A stretch of DNA of 64,000 nt from UBA4736 sp002404015 (lineage in GTDB: Bacteria; Chloroflexota; Dormibacteria; Dormibacterales; Dormibacteraceae). The position numbers and the translations under genes are program-made. The first letter of the stretch is position 1. Each line of letters opens with the position of its first letter. Below, in pieces: positions 26,831 to 35,306 of this stretch. The notes beneath the pieces were generated by a model that made no database searches, was not told the DNA's origin, and saw only the letters and a program-made list of their open reading frames with translations. The stretch lies in the NCBI GenBank assembly GCA_036747295.1, contig DAIOCN010000009.1:1-64000 (forward strand). Direction: 5' to 3'.

Positions 26831-26958
26831 TGTCACCCCAAAAAATCTGGCGATTTTCCGGGGACCCCGACTTGTCACCCCAAAAAATCTGGCGATTTTC
26901 CGGGGACCCCGACTTGTCACCCCAAAAAATCTGGCGATTTTCCGGGGAACCCGACTGA
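26830..26958 (+). CDS. 42-residue repeat mini-ORF between purL and purF
   Basis: ATG 26830 overlaps the purL stop (TGATG) and the ORF stops in the TGATG that starts purF, so it fills the gap exactly. The product is Met followed by three near-identical 14-residue units, SPQKIWRFSGDPDL, the last reading SPQKIWRFSGEPD. It has no family I recognise. There is no independent ribosome site upstream, so translation would depend on reinitiation after purL. Each unit also encodes an RNA hairpin (see repeat entry). Either the peptide matters or its translation serves to open the hairpin masking the purF start; an untranslated tandem repeat is the alternative. Confidence 0.55.
   Translation: MSPQKIWRFSGDPDLSPQKIWRFSGDPDLSPQKIWRFSGEPD
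26831..26956 (+). repeat. Three tandem 42-bp hairpin repeats
   Basis: Units begin at 26831, 26873 and 26915 with TGTCACCCCAAAAAATC; one base differs in the third (GGGGAACCC instead of GGGGACCCC). Each folds: CCCC pairs with GGGG and AAAATC pairs with GATTTT around a TGGC loop, with a small internal loop (unit 3: 26920-26923 with 26944-26947 and 26926-26931 with 26936-26941). The GGGG of unit 3 is also the best Shine-Dalgarno for purF (ATG 26958). The A/T-rich stems stand out from the local base composition. Confidence 0.95.
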
Positions 26959-28424
26959 TGTGCGGCATCTTCGGCATTCACGCCCACGGGGTCGACGTTG
27001 CCAACCTCACCTACTTCGGCCTATTCGCGCTGCAGCACCGCGGCCAGGAGTCGGCCGGGATCGCCGTCGGCGACGGCGAGGGAGTGCGCGTCCACCGCGA
27101 CATGGGGCTGGTGGCCCAGGTCTTCTCGCCCAGCGTCATGTGGGGCCTTCGCGAGGGCTCGGTCGCGATCGGCCACACCCGCTACTCCACGACCGGCTCC
27201 AGCCGGGCTGAGAACGCGCACCCGGTGTCCTTCCGGCACCCCGTGCTGGGCCCGGGCGCCATCGCCCACAACGGCAACCTGATCAACGCCGACGCCATCC
27301 GGCGGGAGCTGGAGGAGGAGGGCGTCGAGTTCGAGACGGCCCTCGACACCGAGGTGATGGCGCGCCTGCTCGAGCACACCCACGGCGCCGACTGGGAGGA
27401 GGTCATCAAGCGCGCCTTCGGGCGGGTGACCGGCGCCTACTCCTGCGCCATCGTCACCGCCACCTCCGTGATCGCTCTGCGCGATCCGTACGGCTTCCGG
27501 CCGCTGTGCATCGGCTTCATACCGCATCCCGGCCAACCGGCCCACGTAATCGCCTCCGAGACGTGCGCGCTGGACACCGTGAACGCGACTTTCGTACGCG
27601 AGGTGCAGCCGGGCGAGATGGTCGTGATGGACGACCACGGCCTGCGCTCAGAGCAGTTCCAGAAGTCGGGCAAGCACGCCATGTGCGTCTTCGAGTTCAT
27701 CTACTTCGCGCGTCCGGACTCGATCATCAAGAACTGCGAGTTGGAGGAGGCCCGGCTCCGGATGGGCCACGAGCTGGCCAAGGAGTCGCCGGTCGACGCC
27801 GACATCGTGATCGGCCTCCCCGACTCCGGCACCCCGGCCGCCATCGGCTACGCGGAGGCCTCGGGCATCCGCTATCGCGAGGGCCTGATCAAGTCGCGCT
27901 ACATCAACCGCACCTTCATCCAGCCGGACCAGTCGCTCAGGGAGGCGGGCGTGGTCCTGAAGCTGAACCCGCTTCGCCGCTCCATCGCCGGCAAGCGCGT
28001 GATAGCGGTTGACGACTCGGTCGTTCGCGGCACCACGTCGCGGCGCATCATCGATGTCCTCAGGAGGGCGGGCGCCAAGGAGGTGCACCTGCGGGTCTCC
28101 AGCCCGCCAATGCGCTTTCCCTGCTTCATGGGCGTCGACATCGGCTCGACCAAGCAGCTGGTGGCGACCGGCCGCTCGGTGGACGAGATCTGCAAGTACA
28201 TCGGCGCCGACTCGCTGGCCTACCTCTCGATCCCGGCCCTGATGCGGGCCATCGGACGGGGTACGGCGGACCAGTTCTGCAGAGCCTGCTTCGACGGCTC
28301 CTACCCGGTGCCCGTGCCGCAGCAGCTGGAGATGGACAAGATGGCCTTCGAGGACCCGATGCGGTCCGACGACGTGGAGCGGCCGCCGGCGGCCGCGGTG
28401 CAGGCCAGCCGGGTCCCCCGGTGA
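26958..28424 (+). CDS. purF: Amidophosphoribosyltransferase
   Basis: 488 residues; commits PRPP to purine synthesis. Cys2 is the N-terminal nucleophile (MCGIFGIHAHG), with ALQHRGQESAGIAV and HTRYSTTGSS. The phosphoribosyltransferase domain has VIGLPDSGTPAAIGYAEASGI and the PRPP loop VIAVDDSVVRGTTSRRI. The C-terminal cysteines in RFPCFMGVDIGS and FCRACFDGSYP suggest the Fe-S-containing Bacillus-type enzyme. Start overlaps the mini-ORF stop as TGATG; the end overlaps purM as GTGA. Confidence 0.96.
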   Translation: MCGIFGIHAHGVDVANLTYFGLFALQHRGQESAGIAVGDGEGVRVHRDMGLVAQVFSPSVMWGLREGSVAIGHTRYSTTGSSRAENAHPVSFRHPVLGPGAIAHNGNLINADAIRRELEEEGVEFETALDTEVMARLLEHTHGADWEEVIKRAFGRVTGAYSCAIVTATSVIALRDPYGFRPLCIGFIPHPGQPAHVIASETCALDTVNATFVREVQPGEMVVMDDHGLRSEQFQKSGKHAMCVFEFIYFARPDSIIKNCELEEARLRMGHELAKESPVDADIVIGLPDSGTPAAIGYAEASGIRYREGLIKSRYINRTFIQPDQSLREAGVVLKLNPLRRSIAGKRVIAVDDSVVRGTTSRRIIDVLRRAGAKEVHLRVSSPPMRFPCFMGVDIGSTKQLVATGRSVDEICKYIGADSLAYLSIPALMRAIGRGTADQFCRACFDGSYPVPVPQQLEMDKMAFEDPMRSDDVERPPAAAVQASRVPR

Positions 28425-29392
28425 GCCAGGAAGGCCTCTCCTACGCCGCGGCCGGCGTCGACATCGAGGCGTACACGCGGATGCTGGAGCGCGCCCGCCC
28501 TCTCATCGAGGCCACCCACGGCAGGGAGGTCGTGGGCGCCGTGGGCCCGTTCGCGGGCCTGTACGCGCTGCCGGCCGGCGGCTACCTGGCGGCGTCGGCC
28601 GACGGCGTGGGCACCAAGATCAAGGTCGCGATCGCCTACGGCGCCCACCAGGGCATCGGGGTCGACCTCGTCAACCACTGCGTCAACGACATCGCCACCG
28701 CGGGCGCCCGCCCGCTGTTCTTCCTCGACTACCTCGCCGCCGGCCGCCTCGACGCGGACGTCTTCGGCCAACTGCTGGCGGGGCTGAGCGCCGCCTGTGT
28801 CGAGAACGGCTGCGCGCTGCTCGGCGGCGAGACCGCCGAGATGCCGGGCATGTACGCCCTTGGCGACTACGACCTGGCCGGGTTCGTCGTGGGCCTGGTC
28901 GAGGCGGGCTCGCGCCGCGAGCCGGTGGCCGAGGGCGACCTCTTGATCGGGCTGCCGGCAAGCGGGGTCCACACCAACGGCTTCGCGCTGGTCCGCCGGG
29001 TCTTCGAGGACGTGCCGCTTGACAGCGTCTTCCCGGAGTTGGGCGGCCGGCAGCTGGGCGAGGTGCTCCTGGAGCCGCACCGCTCCTACCTGGCGGAGCT
29101 GAACCGGCTGCCCTGGAAGGCGGCCGCGCACATCACGGGCGGCGGCCTGCTGGACAACGTGCCGCGGGCCCTGCCGGATGGCCTGGCGGCGCGGTTCGAC
29201 CGCTCGGCCTGGGAGGAGCCGGCCATCTTCGGCCTGATCGCCAAGCGCGGGCGAGTGGACGAGGACGAGATGCTGGGCACGTTCAACATGGGCCTCGGCA
29301 TGGTCCTCGTGAGCTCCCAACCTTTGGAGGGCTATCCCGTGGTCGGGCGCGTGCTGCGCCAGGAAGGCCCGCAAAGAGTGCAGTTCAGTTGA
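28421..29392 (+). CDS. purM: AIR synthetase
   Basis: 323 residues; closes the imidazole ring (FGAM to AIR). Motifs: YAAAGVDIEAYTRML, ASADGVGTKIKVAIAYG, DLVNHCVNDIATAGARPLFFLDY, LLGGETAEMPGMY and AAHITGGGLLDNVPRALPDGL. GTG start overlaps the purF stop, and TTG of purN overlaps its own stop. Confidence 0.96.
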   Translation: MSQEGLSYAAAGVDIEAYTRMLERARPLIEATHGREVVGAVGPFAGLYALPAGGYLAASADGVGTKIKVAIAYGAHQGIGVDLVNHCVNDIATAGARPLFFLDYLAAGRLDADVFGQLLAGLSAACVENGCALLGGETAEMPGMYALGDYDLAGFVVGLVEAGSRREPVAEGDLLIGLPASGVHTNGFALVRRVFEDVPLDSVFPELGGRQLGEVLLEPHRSYLAELNRLPWKAAAHITGGGLLDNVPRALPDGLAARFDRSAWEEPAIFGLIAKRGRVDEDEMLGTFNMGLGMVLVSSQPLEGYPVVGRVLRQEGPQRVQFS

Positions 29393-29967
29393 CGCCCCGG
29401 ATGACGCTGGCTGTCCTGGTGTCAGGAAAGGGCTCCAACCTCCGCAACCTGGTCGAGCGGGGCCTGGAGGTGGTGGCGGTGGCGACCAACCGCCCCTCAT
29501 GCGGGGCCGCCGCCTACGCCCGCGAGCACGGCCTCCCGCTCGGCGAGTTCTCCCAGAAGCGCTTCGATTCGCTGGAGGATCGCGACGCCGCAATGTGCGA
29601 CTTCGTCCGCTCGCGCGGCGCCGAGCTGGTCGTCAATGCCGGCTACGACCGCATACTCTCGCCCGCCTTCACGTCCGCGTTCGCCGGCCGGCTGATCAAC
29701 ATCCACCCCTCGCTCCTGCCGGCGTTCGGGGGTGGCACGGACGCCGTCGAGCGGGCACTGGCGGCTGGTGTGGAGGTCACCGGCTGCACGGTCCACCTGG
29801 TCACCGACGAGGTGGACGCCGGCCCAATCCTGCTCCAGGCCGTCGTCCCCGTCCTGGCGGGCGACACCCCGGAAACGCTCCGCACCCGGATCCAGCGCGA
29901 AGAGCACCGCATTCTCCCCGAGGCCATTCAGCTACTTGCCCAAAAGAGCGCTTCTCTCAGCCAGTAA
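29389..29967 (+). CDS. purN: GAR formyltransferase
   Basis: 192 residues; transfers formyl from 10-formyl-THF to GAR. AVLVSGKGSNLRNLVERGLEVVAVATNRP, the catalytic region INIHPSLLPAFGG and HLVTDEVDAGPILLQ are all present. TTG 29389 or ATG 29401 could start it; TTG gives the 4-base overlap typical of this operon. It overlaps purH by 32 bases. Confidence 0.94.
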   Translation: MTPRMTLAVLVSGKGSNLRNLVERGLEVVAVATNRPSCGAAAYAREHGLPLGEFSQKRFDSLEDRDAAMCDFVRSRGAELVVNAGYDRILSPAFTSAFAGRLINIHPSLLPAFGGGTDAVERALAAGVEVTGCTVHLVTDEVDAGPILLQAVVPVLAGDTPETLRTRIQREEHRILPEAIQLLAQKSASLSQ

Positions 29968-31456
29968 CAGGTCGGGGCTGCCGGCCTTCGCGCGCGGCCT
30001 GGCCCGGCTCGGGTATGAGCTCTACTCGACCGGCGGCACCCTGCTCGCGCTCGAGGAGGCGGCGGTCGAGGTGCGCTCGGTCTCGCTTCTGACCGGCTTC
30101 CCCGAGATCATGGACGGGCGCGTCAAGACGCTCCACCCAGGCGTGCACGGAGGCCTCCTCGCGGTCCGCGACAACCCCGAGCATATGGCCGCGCTGGAAG
30201 AGCAAGGCCTGCTGGCCATCGACCTCCTGTGCGTGAACCTCTATCCGTTCGCGCAGACCGCCGCCCGCGAGGGCGCGAGCTGGCAAGAGATCGTGGAGCA
30301 GATCGACGTCGGCGGCCCGGCCATGATCCGGGCGGCCGCCAAGAACCATCACGACGTCGTGGTCGTCGTGCGTCCCGAGCGCTACTCCGAGGTGCTCAGC
30401 GCTCTCGGCGAGGGCGGTGCCGGAGAGGAGCTCCGGCGGCGGCTGGCGGCAGAGGCTTTCGTCCACACGGCTACCTATGACTCCCAGATCGCCGCCTGGC
30501 TGCGCGGCCCCCAGGCCGACTTCGCGCCCGAGCTCGCGCTGGGTGGCAGCCTCGCCCAGCCCCTCCGCTACGGAGAGAACCCGCACCAGAAGGCAGCCTT
30601 CTACAGGGTGGGGCCCGACCCCGGGGGTCTCGGGTCGGCCCGCCAGGTGCAGGGCCTGGAGCTGTCCTTCAACAACATCCAGGACGCCGCCGCTGCCCTG
30701 ACGCTGGTGAACGAGTACCGGCAGCCGGCGGTCGCCATCGTGAAGCACATGAACCCCTGCGGCCTGGCCACCGCCGACACGCTGGCCGAGGCCTACGGCC
30801 TGGCTTTCGAATGCGACCCGGTCTCTGCCTTCGGCGGAGTGGTGGCCCTGAACCGGGAGCTGGACGTGGCCACCGCCGGCCAGCTGGCCAACATCTTCGT
30901 GGAGGTCGTGGTGGCGCCCGCGATCAGCCCTGAAGCGGCCGAGATCATCGCGCGCAAGCCCAAGGTCAGGCTGCTGGAGGCCGGTCCGGTCCGGTACGCC
31001 TCATACGACGTGCGCAGCGTGCCGGGCGGGTTCCTGGCCCAGGAGTGGGACACTCGTGGATTCGACCGAGCTGCCTGCCGGGTGGCGGGCAAGCGCCAGC
31101 CCACCGACGCCGAGTGGGCCCAGCTGGAGTTCGCCTGGCTGGCGGTGAAGCACGTGAAATCGAACGCCATCGTGCTGGCCCGCGACTTTCAGGCGGTCGG
31201 CGTGGGGGCCGGCCAGATGAGCCGGGTCGAGGCGGCCCAGATCGCGGTGCGGCGGGCCGGTGACCGGGCCGCCGGCTGCGTCATGGCCTCGGACGCCTTC
31301 TTCCCCTTCCCGGACGGGGTCGAGGAGGGCTTGCGGGCGGGCGTCACGGCGGTCATCCAGCCCGGCGGCTCCGTCAAGGACCCCGAGGTGATCGCCGCCG
31401 CCGACGCCGCGGGCGCCGCCATGGTCCTGACGGGGGAGCGACATTTCAAGCACTGA
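29936..31456 (+). CDS. purH: Bifunctional AICAR transformylase/IMP cyclohydrolase
   Basis: 506 residues; performs the last two steps to IMP. The MGS-like cyclohydrolase domain has RALLSASNRSGLPAFARGLARLGYELYSTGGT and GRVKTLHPGVHGGLL. The transformylase domain has RYGENPHQKAAFY, AIVKHMNPCGLA and ends AMVLTGERHFKH. TTG 29936, inside purN, gives the expected N-terminus. The stop overlaps pdxH. Confidence 0.95.
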   Translation: MPKRALLSASNRSGLPAFARGLARLGYELYSTGGTLLALEEAAVEVRSVSLLTGFPEIMDGRVKTLHPGVHGGLLAVRDNPEHMAALEEQGLLAIDLLCVNLYPFAQTAAREGASWQEIVEQIDVGGPAMIRAAAKNHHDVVVVVRPERYSEVLSALGEGGAGEELRRRLAAEAFVHTATYDSQIAAWLRGPQADFAPELALGGSLAQPLRYGENPHQKAAFYRVGPDPGGLGSARQVQGLELSFNNIQDAAAALTLVNEYRQPAVAIVKHMNPCGLATADTLAEAYGLAFECDPVSAFGGVVALNRELDVATAGQLANIFVEVVVAPAISPEAAEIIARKPKVRLLEAGPVRYASYDVRSVPGGFLAQEWDTRGFDRAACRVAGKRQPTDAEWAQLEFAWLAVKHVKSNAIVLARDFQAVGVGAGQMSRVEAAQIAVRRAGDRAAGCVMASDAFFPFPDGVEEGLRAGVTAVIQPGGSVKDPEVIAAADAAGAAMVLTGERHFKH

Positions 31457-32054
31457 CACGCCTCTCGACGAGGTCGAGGCCGACCGCGACCCCATCGCCC
31501 AGTTCGACCGCTGGTACACCGAAGCGCAGGTTGCAGCCGAGGCGCAGCCCAACGCCATGGCGCTGGCGACCGCCGCCACCGACGGCCGCCCGGCGGTCCG
31601 CATGGTCCTCCTCAACGGATTCGACGCGACTGGTTTCGTCTTCTTCACCAACCAGGAGAGCGCCAAGGCCGCCGACCTGGCGGCCAACCCGCGGGCCGCG
31701 CTCGCGTTTCACTGGCCGGGGCTGCATCGCCAGGTCCGAATCTCGGGTACGGTGGCCCGGGTGCCCCGCGCCGAGTCCGAGGCCTACTGGTCCAGCCGGC
31801 CCTACGGCAGCCGGATCTCGGCCTCGGCCTCGGCCCAGAGCCGGGTGATCTCCGCCCGGTCGGTGCTCGAAGAGGAGGTCAGGCGGCTGGAGGCCGAGCA
31901 TCCCGAGTCGCCCCCGCTGCCCGGCTTCTGGGGGGGCTACCGGCTGGCCGCCTACGCGATCGAGTTCTGGCAGGGCCGGCCCAACCGCCTCCACGACCGC
32001 CTCCTCTACACGCGCGAGGGGGACGGATGGCGCAGGGAGCGGCTGGCCCCGTGA
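31443..32054 (+). CDS. pdxH: Pyridoxamine 5-phosphate oxidase, probable ATT start
   Basis: About 203 residues; FMN enzyme making PLP from PNP or PMP. Family segments: DPIAQFDRWYTEAQ, RMVLLNGFDATGFVFFTNQESAKAADLAANPRAALAFHW, QVRISGTV and the C-terminal FWQGRPNRLHDRLLY with RLAP at the end. The first in-frame ATG (31557) would remove the conserved N-terminal helix. The frame opens after a stop at 31428-31430, and the only initiation-like codon in front is ATT 31443, 4 bases after GGGGGAG and inside the purH end. Placement at the tail of the purine operon is unusual. Confidence 0.85.
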   Translation: MSSTDTPLDEVEADRDPIAQFDRWYTEAQVAAEAQPNAMALATAATDGRPAVRMVLLNGFDATGFVFFTNQESAKAADLAANPRAALAFHWPGLHRQVRISGTVARVPRAESEAYWSSRPYGSRISASASAQSRVISARSVLEEEVRRLEAEHPESPPLPGFWGGYRLAAYAIEFWQGRPNRLHDRLLYTREGDGWRRERLAP

Positions 32055-32257
32055 GCCGGTTCCCGGGCGAGCGGCCCGAAGACCACATGAAGAAATTGGC
32101 CCGTTCCAACGCCAAGGTCACCTGTGGCTCCTGCCGCCAATTCGACGGCCTGGCCTGGTGCAACCGCTGGAACTTCCACACTGACTCCGACTCGCCGATC
32201 TGCGACCAGTACCGACCCCAGCCCGAGAGCCTAGATGACGTCCCTCCGCCTAAGTAG
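32051..32257 (+). CDS. Small four-cysteine protein
   Basis: 68 residues with CGSC and two further cysteines (TCGSCRQFDGLAWCNRW and SPICDQYRP), a spacing that could bind zinc or an Fe-S cluster. GTG 32051 overlaps the pdxH stop as GTGA, so it is the last gene of the purine operon. I do not recognise a named family. The 3' end overlaps the convergent ABC permease gene by 27 bases. Confidence 0.7.
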   Translation: MSRFPGERPEDHMKKLARSNAKVTCGSCRQFDGLAWCNRWNFHTDSDSPICDQYRPQPESLDDVPPPK

Positions 32258-33079
32258 GAAGCCGGCCACCGCCACGAACACGACGCAGTAGACGGCCAGC
32301 ACGATCGAGGCCTGGGCGGCGCTCACCAGGGGCTCCGGGTTGGAAATCCGGCCGATGCGAACCTGGCCGAACGACTGGATCAGGGCGTTGGCGTTGGGTC
32401 CGGGCAGCGGCTTCATGATGAAGTTCAGCGATTTCGAGCTGCCCACGACCGCGGTGATGATGCTCTCGATGATCAGGAGGTAGACGAGCCCGAGCCCGAC
32501 CGCGAGGGCGGATTGCTTGAAGATGACGGCCAGGAAGAGGCCCATCGACGCCCACATGGCGAAGATCAGCCAGGTCGCGCCGACCGCCTTGGCGAAGTCG
32601 GTCATGCTCGGCCAGCTCGACTGGACACCGTCGATCGCCCCGAATAGCGCGGCGCAGGCGGCGGCCACCAGGAAGAAGACCACGGTCAGGATCAGCATCA
32701 ACAGGCCCAGGACCACGATCTTGGCGAGCCAGGTGACCAGGCGGCCGGGGCGCTGCGTGAAGACCGTCTTGTAGGTCCCCCAGCCGAAGTCGCTGCCGGC
32801 CATCAGGACGCCCAGGATGAGGCAGATGGCGCCGCCGATCTGGGCGCCGCCGCTGAGCGCGTTCTGGATCACGTGCTGGGGATAGAGGACGACCTTGAAG
32901 TCGGATGGCTTGGCGCCGGCCGGCAGGCCCTGGGCGAAGCCCTGGGGCGGGTGCGTGAAGATGAACCAGCTCAGGACATAGCCGAGGAGGACCAGCGCCA
33001 CCAGGAGCACGCTGAAGAGCACCCAGACGGCCGGCCGCTTGCGCATCTTCAGCCATTCCGCCCGGAACGACCCGATCAC
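32231..33079 (-). CDS. ABC transporter permease
   Basis: 282 residues with about six transmembrane helices: 16-38 (VWVLFSVLLVALVLLGYVLSW), 80-100, 118-145 (LVTWLAKIVVLGLLMLILTV), 165-190, 195-220 and near the C-terminus (VLAVYCVVFVAVAGFLL). The N-terminus FRAEWLKMRKRPAVW is typical of ABC-2 type permeases. GTG 33079 overlaps the ATPase stop. With the ATPase it forms an exporter of unknown substrate. Confidence 0.88.
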   Translation of the reverse strand: MIGSFRAEWLKMRKRPAVWVLFSVLLVALVLLGYVLSWFIFTHPPQGFAQGLPAGAKPSDFKVVLYPQHVIQNALSGGAQIGGAICLILGVLMAGSDFGWGTYKTVFTQRPGRLVTWLAKIVVLGLLMLILTVVFFLVAAACAALFGAIDGVQSSWPSMTDFAKAVGATWLIFAMWASMGLFLAVIFKQSALAVGLGLVYLLIIESIITAVVGSSKSLNFIMKPLPGPNANALIQSFGQVRIGRISNPEPLVSAAQASIVLAVYCVVFVAVAGFLLRRRDVI

Positions 33080-33984
33080 AAGCCCGCCTCCTCGCCCGTC
33101 AGGTGCAGGAAGACCTCTTCCAGTGAGAGCGCGTTGGGCCGCAGCTCGCTGACGTCGACCCCGGCCTGGACCAGAGCGCGATTGATCTCCGCCGCCCGTC
33201 CCGGCTCGGTTTTCAGGTTGAAGGCACCATCGCTGTCGCTCACTTGGGCCGCGCCCAGCAGCTGCTCGAGCGTGGCGCGAGCCTTGTCCTCGGGCGTCGC
33301 CCGGACCAGGACGCCGACCTCGCCGCGCAGCTCGGCGATTGTGCCCTCGGCCACCAGCCGCCCCGATTGGATGACGCCGATCCGGTCGCATATCTGCTCG
33401 ACCTCGTTCAGCAGGTGGCTGGAGATGAGTACGGTGCGGTCACCCTGGCCGAGGTCGCGGATCAGCTTGCGCATGTCCACCATGCCGGCCGGGTCGAGGC
33501 CGTTGGTCGGCTCGTCGAGGATCAGCAGGTCGGGCTCCTTGATGAGGGTGGCGGCGACTCCCAGCCGCTGCTTCATGCCCAGCGAGTAGGTCGAGAACTT
33601 GTCCTTCGCCCTCGGCGTCAGCTCGACCTGGTCGAGGGCGGCCTCGACGCGGCTGAGGGGTACCTCGCAGTAGTGAGCCATGACGACCAGGTTGTCGCGG
33701 CCTGAGAGGTACGGATAAAAGGCGGGCGACTCCACGATGGCGCCCACTTTGGCCAGGCCGGCCGAGTCGCCCGGCGGGCGCCCGACCACTGTGGCCGCGC
33801 CTGAGGTGGGGCGGATCAGGCCCAGCAGCATCCGCAGGGTCGTCGTCTTGCCGGCGCCGTTGGGTCCGAGGAAGCCATAGACCTCCCCGCGTCGAACCTG
33901 GAGGTCCAGGTTGTCCACGGCCAGGATGGAGGCCCCGTAGCGCTTCGTCAGTCCGTGGGTGTCGACGAGCAGTTCGCTGGCCAT
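33076..33984 (-). CDS. ABC transporter ATP-binding protein
   Basis: 302 residues. Walker A GPNGAGKTT, signature YSLGMKQRLGVA, Walker B LLILDEPTNGLDP and switch histidine in VLISSHLLNEVEQ. It belongs to the CcmA/BcrA-type class serving ABC-2 permeases, with a C-terminal domain of about 80 residues (VLVRATPEDKARATLEQLL). ATG 33984 has no Shine-Dalgarno, but TATTGT lies 7 bases upstream, pointing to a leaderless message. Repeat copy D lies upstream. Confidence 0.93.
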   Translation of the reverse strand: MASELLVDTHGLTKRYGASILAVDNLDLQVRRGEVYGFLGPNGAGKTTTLRMLLGLIRPTSGAATVVGRPPGDSAGLAKVGAIVESPAFYPYLSGRDNLVVMAHYCEVPLSRVEAALDQVELTPRAKDKFSTYSLGMKQRLGVAATLIKEPDLLILDEPTNGLDPAGMVDMRKLIRDLGQGDRTVLISSHLLNEVEQICDRIGVIQSGRLVAEGTIAELRGEVGVLVRATPEDKARATLEQLLGAAQVSDSDGAFNLKTEPGRAAEINRALVQAGVDVSELRPNALSLEEVFLHLTGEEAGL

Positions 33985-34008
33985 CCGGCGAACAATAAAC
34001 AAATCAGC

Positions 34009-34130
34009 AGGCTGGGGAAGAACCTCGCGGTTCCTCCCCAGTACCCTTCCTCCCTTTGGAGGACTTATGGCGCTGGTGCGCGTTTTGTATTCGGGACTCA
34101 GACAGCCTGGCGGAGCCAGGCTTTCCCGCC
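34009..34130 (-). repeat. Compound three-hairpin repeat, copy D
   Basis: Minus-oriented copy of the GCCTGGC subtype. Hairpin 3 GGGGAAGAACC with GGTTCCTCCCC (34013-34040), hairpin 2 CCTCCCTTTGGAGG (34049-34062), spacer TATTCGGGACTCAGACA, hairpin 1 GCCTGGCGGAGCCAGGC (34104-34120), then CTTTCCCGCC. It lies just beyond the 3' end of the TPR gene and forms an inverted pair with copy E on the other side. Confidence 0.9.
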
Positions 34131-34147
34131 CTGTCGGCTCTTTTTAT

Positions 34148-35281
34148 TTAGGTGTGGACCAGGAAGTACGCGGCTGCTCGTTCGGCTTCGCCGCCTATCT
34201 CGGGGCCTCCTAGAGCTAGCGCCTGGTCTGCGAACTGGGCGGCGTCCTCGGTGTGGCGGGCCCGGTCCGCGATCACGGCCAGCCCGGCCAGCCAGAGCGC
34301 CGCCAGCCGGCGACCGCTGGTCGCGGTGTGCGCCGGAACGGCGCCCACGATGCGCTCCCGGCCGGCCGCCCGGTCTCCGCCCAGGTAGTCCGCGACACCG
34401 AACATGAGCTCGACGGAGCCGGCGAGCTCGGAGTCGTTCAGCTGGTTGGCGGCGGCTCCCGCTCGCATCAGCGCTACTCGCGCACCTTCCAGGTCCCCAG
34501 ACCGCAGGGCGAGGCGGGCGTCGAGCAGCGCCGTCAGGCCGAGGACGCCCGGTGTCCGGGCCCCGACCGCCTTGGCTTCGCGGTTCAGCCGGCCGGCCTC
34601 CCCGAAGCGCTGGGCCAGGTAGTCGACCCAGGCCAGGTTGTAGAGCGCACTGGCCCGGTGGGTCTTGGACTCGGCCGCCTCAAGGGCCTGGGCAAACCTG
34701 GCCCGGGCCTCATCGCCGCGCCGGAGGTCGATCAGGCAGGCGCCGAGGTCCATCAAGGTGACGAGCAGCTGCTCGCGATCGGGCTCCGTGCCGAGCAGCT
34801 CGAGCACCTCCCGGAAGCCGGCTTCGGCCGCCACCGCGTCGCCGGCCCTCATCGCGGCCAGTGCCGACGCGGTCAGGGCCGCCCGCTGGGCGCTCCGGTT
34901 ACCCCTGGCCTGGAACAGCTGGGCGGCCGCATGGTAGTGCTGGTGGGCCGTGAGCTCATCTCCGGCGTGGCTCGCTCGAGACCCCAGCCCAACCTCGCGC
35001 CGCCCCTGCCGCTCGCCCAGCACCTGGCGGATCCAGAGCCCGCACGTGTAGACGGTGAGCCCGATCAGGCCCAGGCCGCAGACTGCGGCGAGCGCGTCCG
35101 CGGCCGCCGGCAGGCCGCCCTGGAGAAACGTGAAGTTGACGGCCGCGGTGCCGACCACCGCCAGTCCGATCGCCACCCCGACGAACACCCACCGCCGCGC
35201 CCGCAAAGCGTGGGAGCCAGTGGCAGACACCCAGACAGCAACGCAAAGAACAAGAGCCGCCCAAGCGTAGTCAGCAGCCAC
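34148..35281 (-). CDS. TPR-repeat membrane protein, bracketed by inverted repeats
   Basis: 377 residues. The N-terminus has about three transmembrane helices (5-20 YAWAALVLCVAVWV, 31-53 WVFVGVAIGLAVVGTAAV, 60-85 ADALAAVCGLGLIGLTVYT), followed by a cytoplasmic array of TPR-like helices from about residue 105 to the end (AAQLFQARGNRSAQRAALTAS; AGFREVLELLGTEPDREQLL; ALYNLAWVDYLAQRFGEAGRL). Probably a scaffold; partner unknown. GTG 35281 follows GAGG. Copies D and E of the dispersed repeat flank it head to head. Confidence 0.8.
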   Translation of the reverse strand: MAADYAWAALVLCVAVWVSATGSHALRARRWVFVGVAIGLAVVGTAAVNFTFLQGGLPAAADALAAVCGLGLIGLTVYTCGLWIRQVLGERQGRREVGLGSRASHAGDELTAHQHYHAAAQLFQARGNRSAQRAALTASALAAMRAGDAVAAEAGFREVLELLGTEPDREQLLVTLMDLGACLIDLRRGDEARARFAQALEAAESKTHRASALYNLAWVDYLAQRFGEAGRLNREAKAVGARTPGVLGLTALLDARLALRSGDLEGARVALMRAGAAANQLNDSELAGSVELMFGVADYLGGDRAAGRERIVGAVPAHTATSGRRLAALWLAGLAVIADRARHTEDAAQFADQALALGGPEIGGEAERAAAYFLVHT

Positions 35282-35306
35282 CGTCAGCCTCTAAAAACAG
35301 CAAAGA

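Noticed and set aside
26778..26987. Minus-strand ORF with a SPENRQIFWGDK repeat across the purL-purF gap
   Set aside because: It is the reverse strand of the same 42-bp tandem repeat, has no ribosome site and runs into purL and purF. The plus-strand reading with exact TGATG overlaps is the better one.
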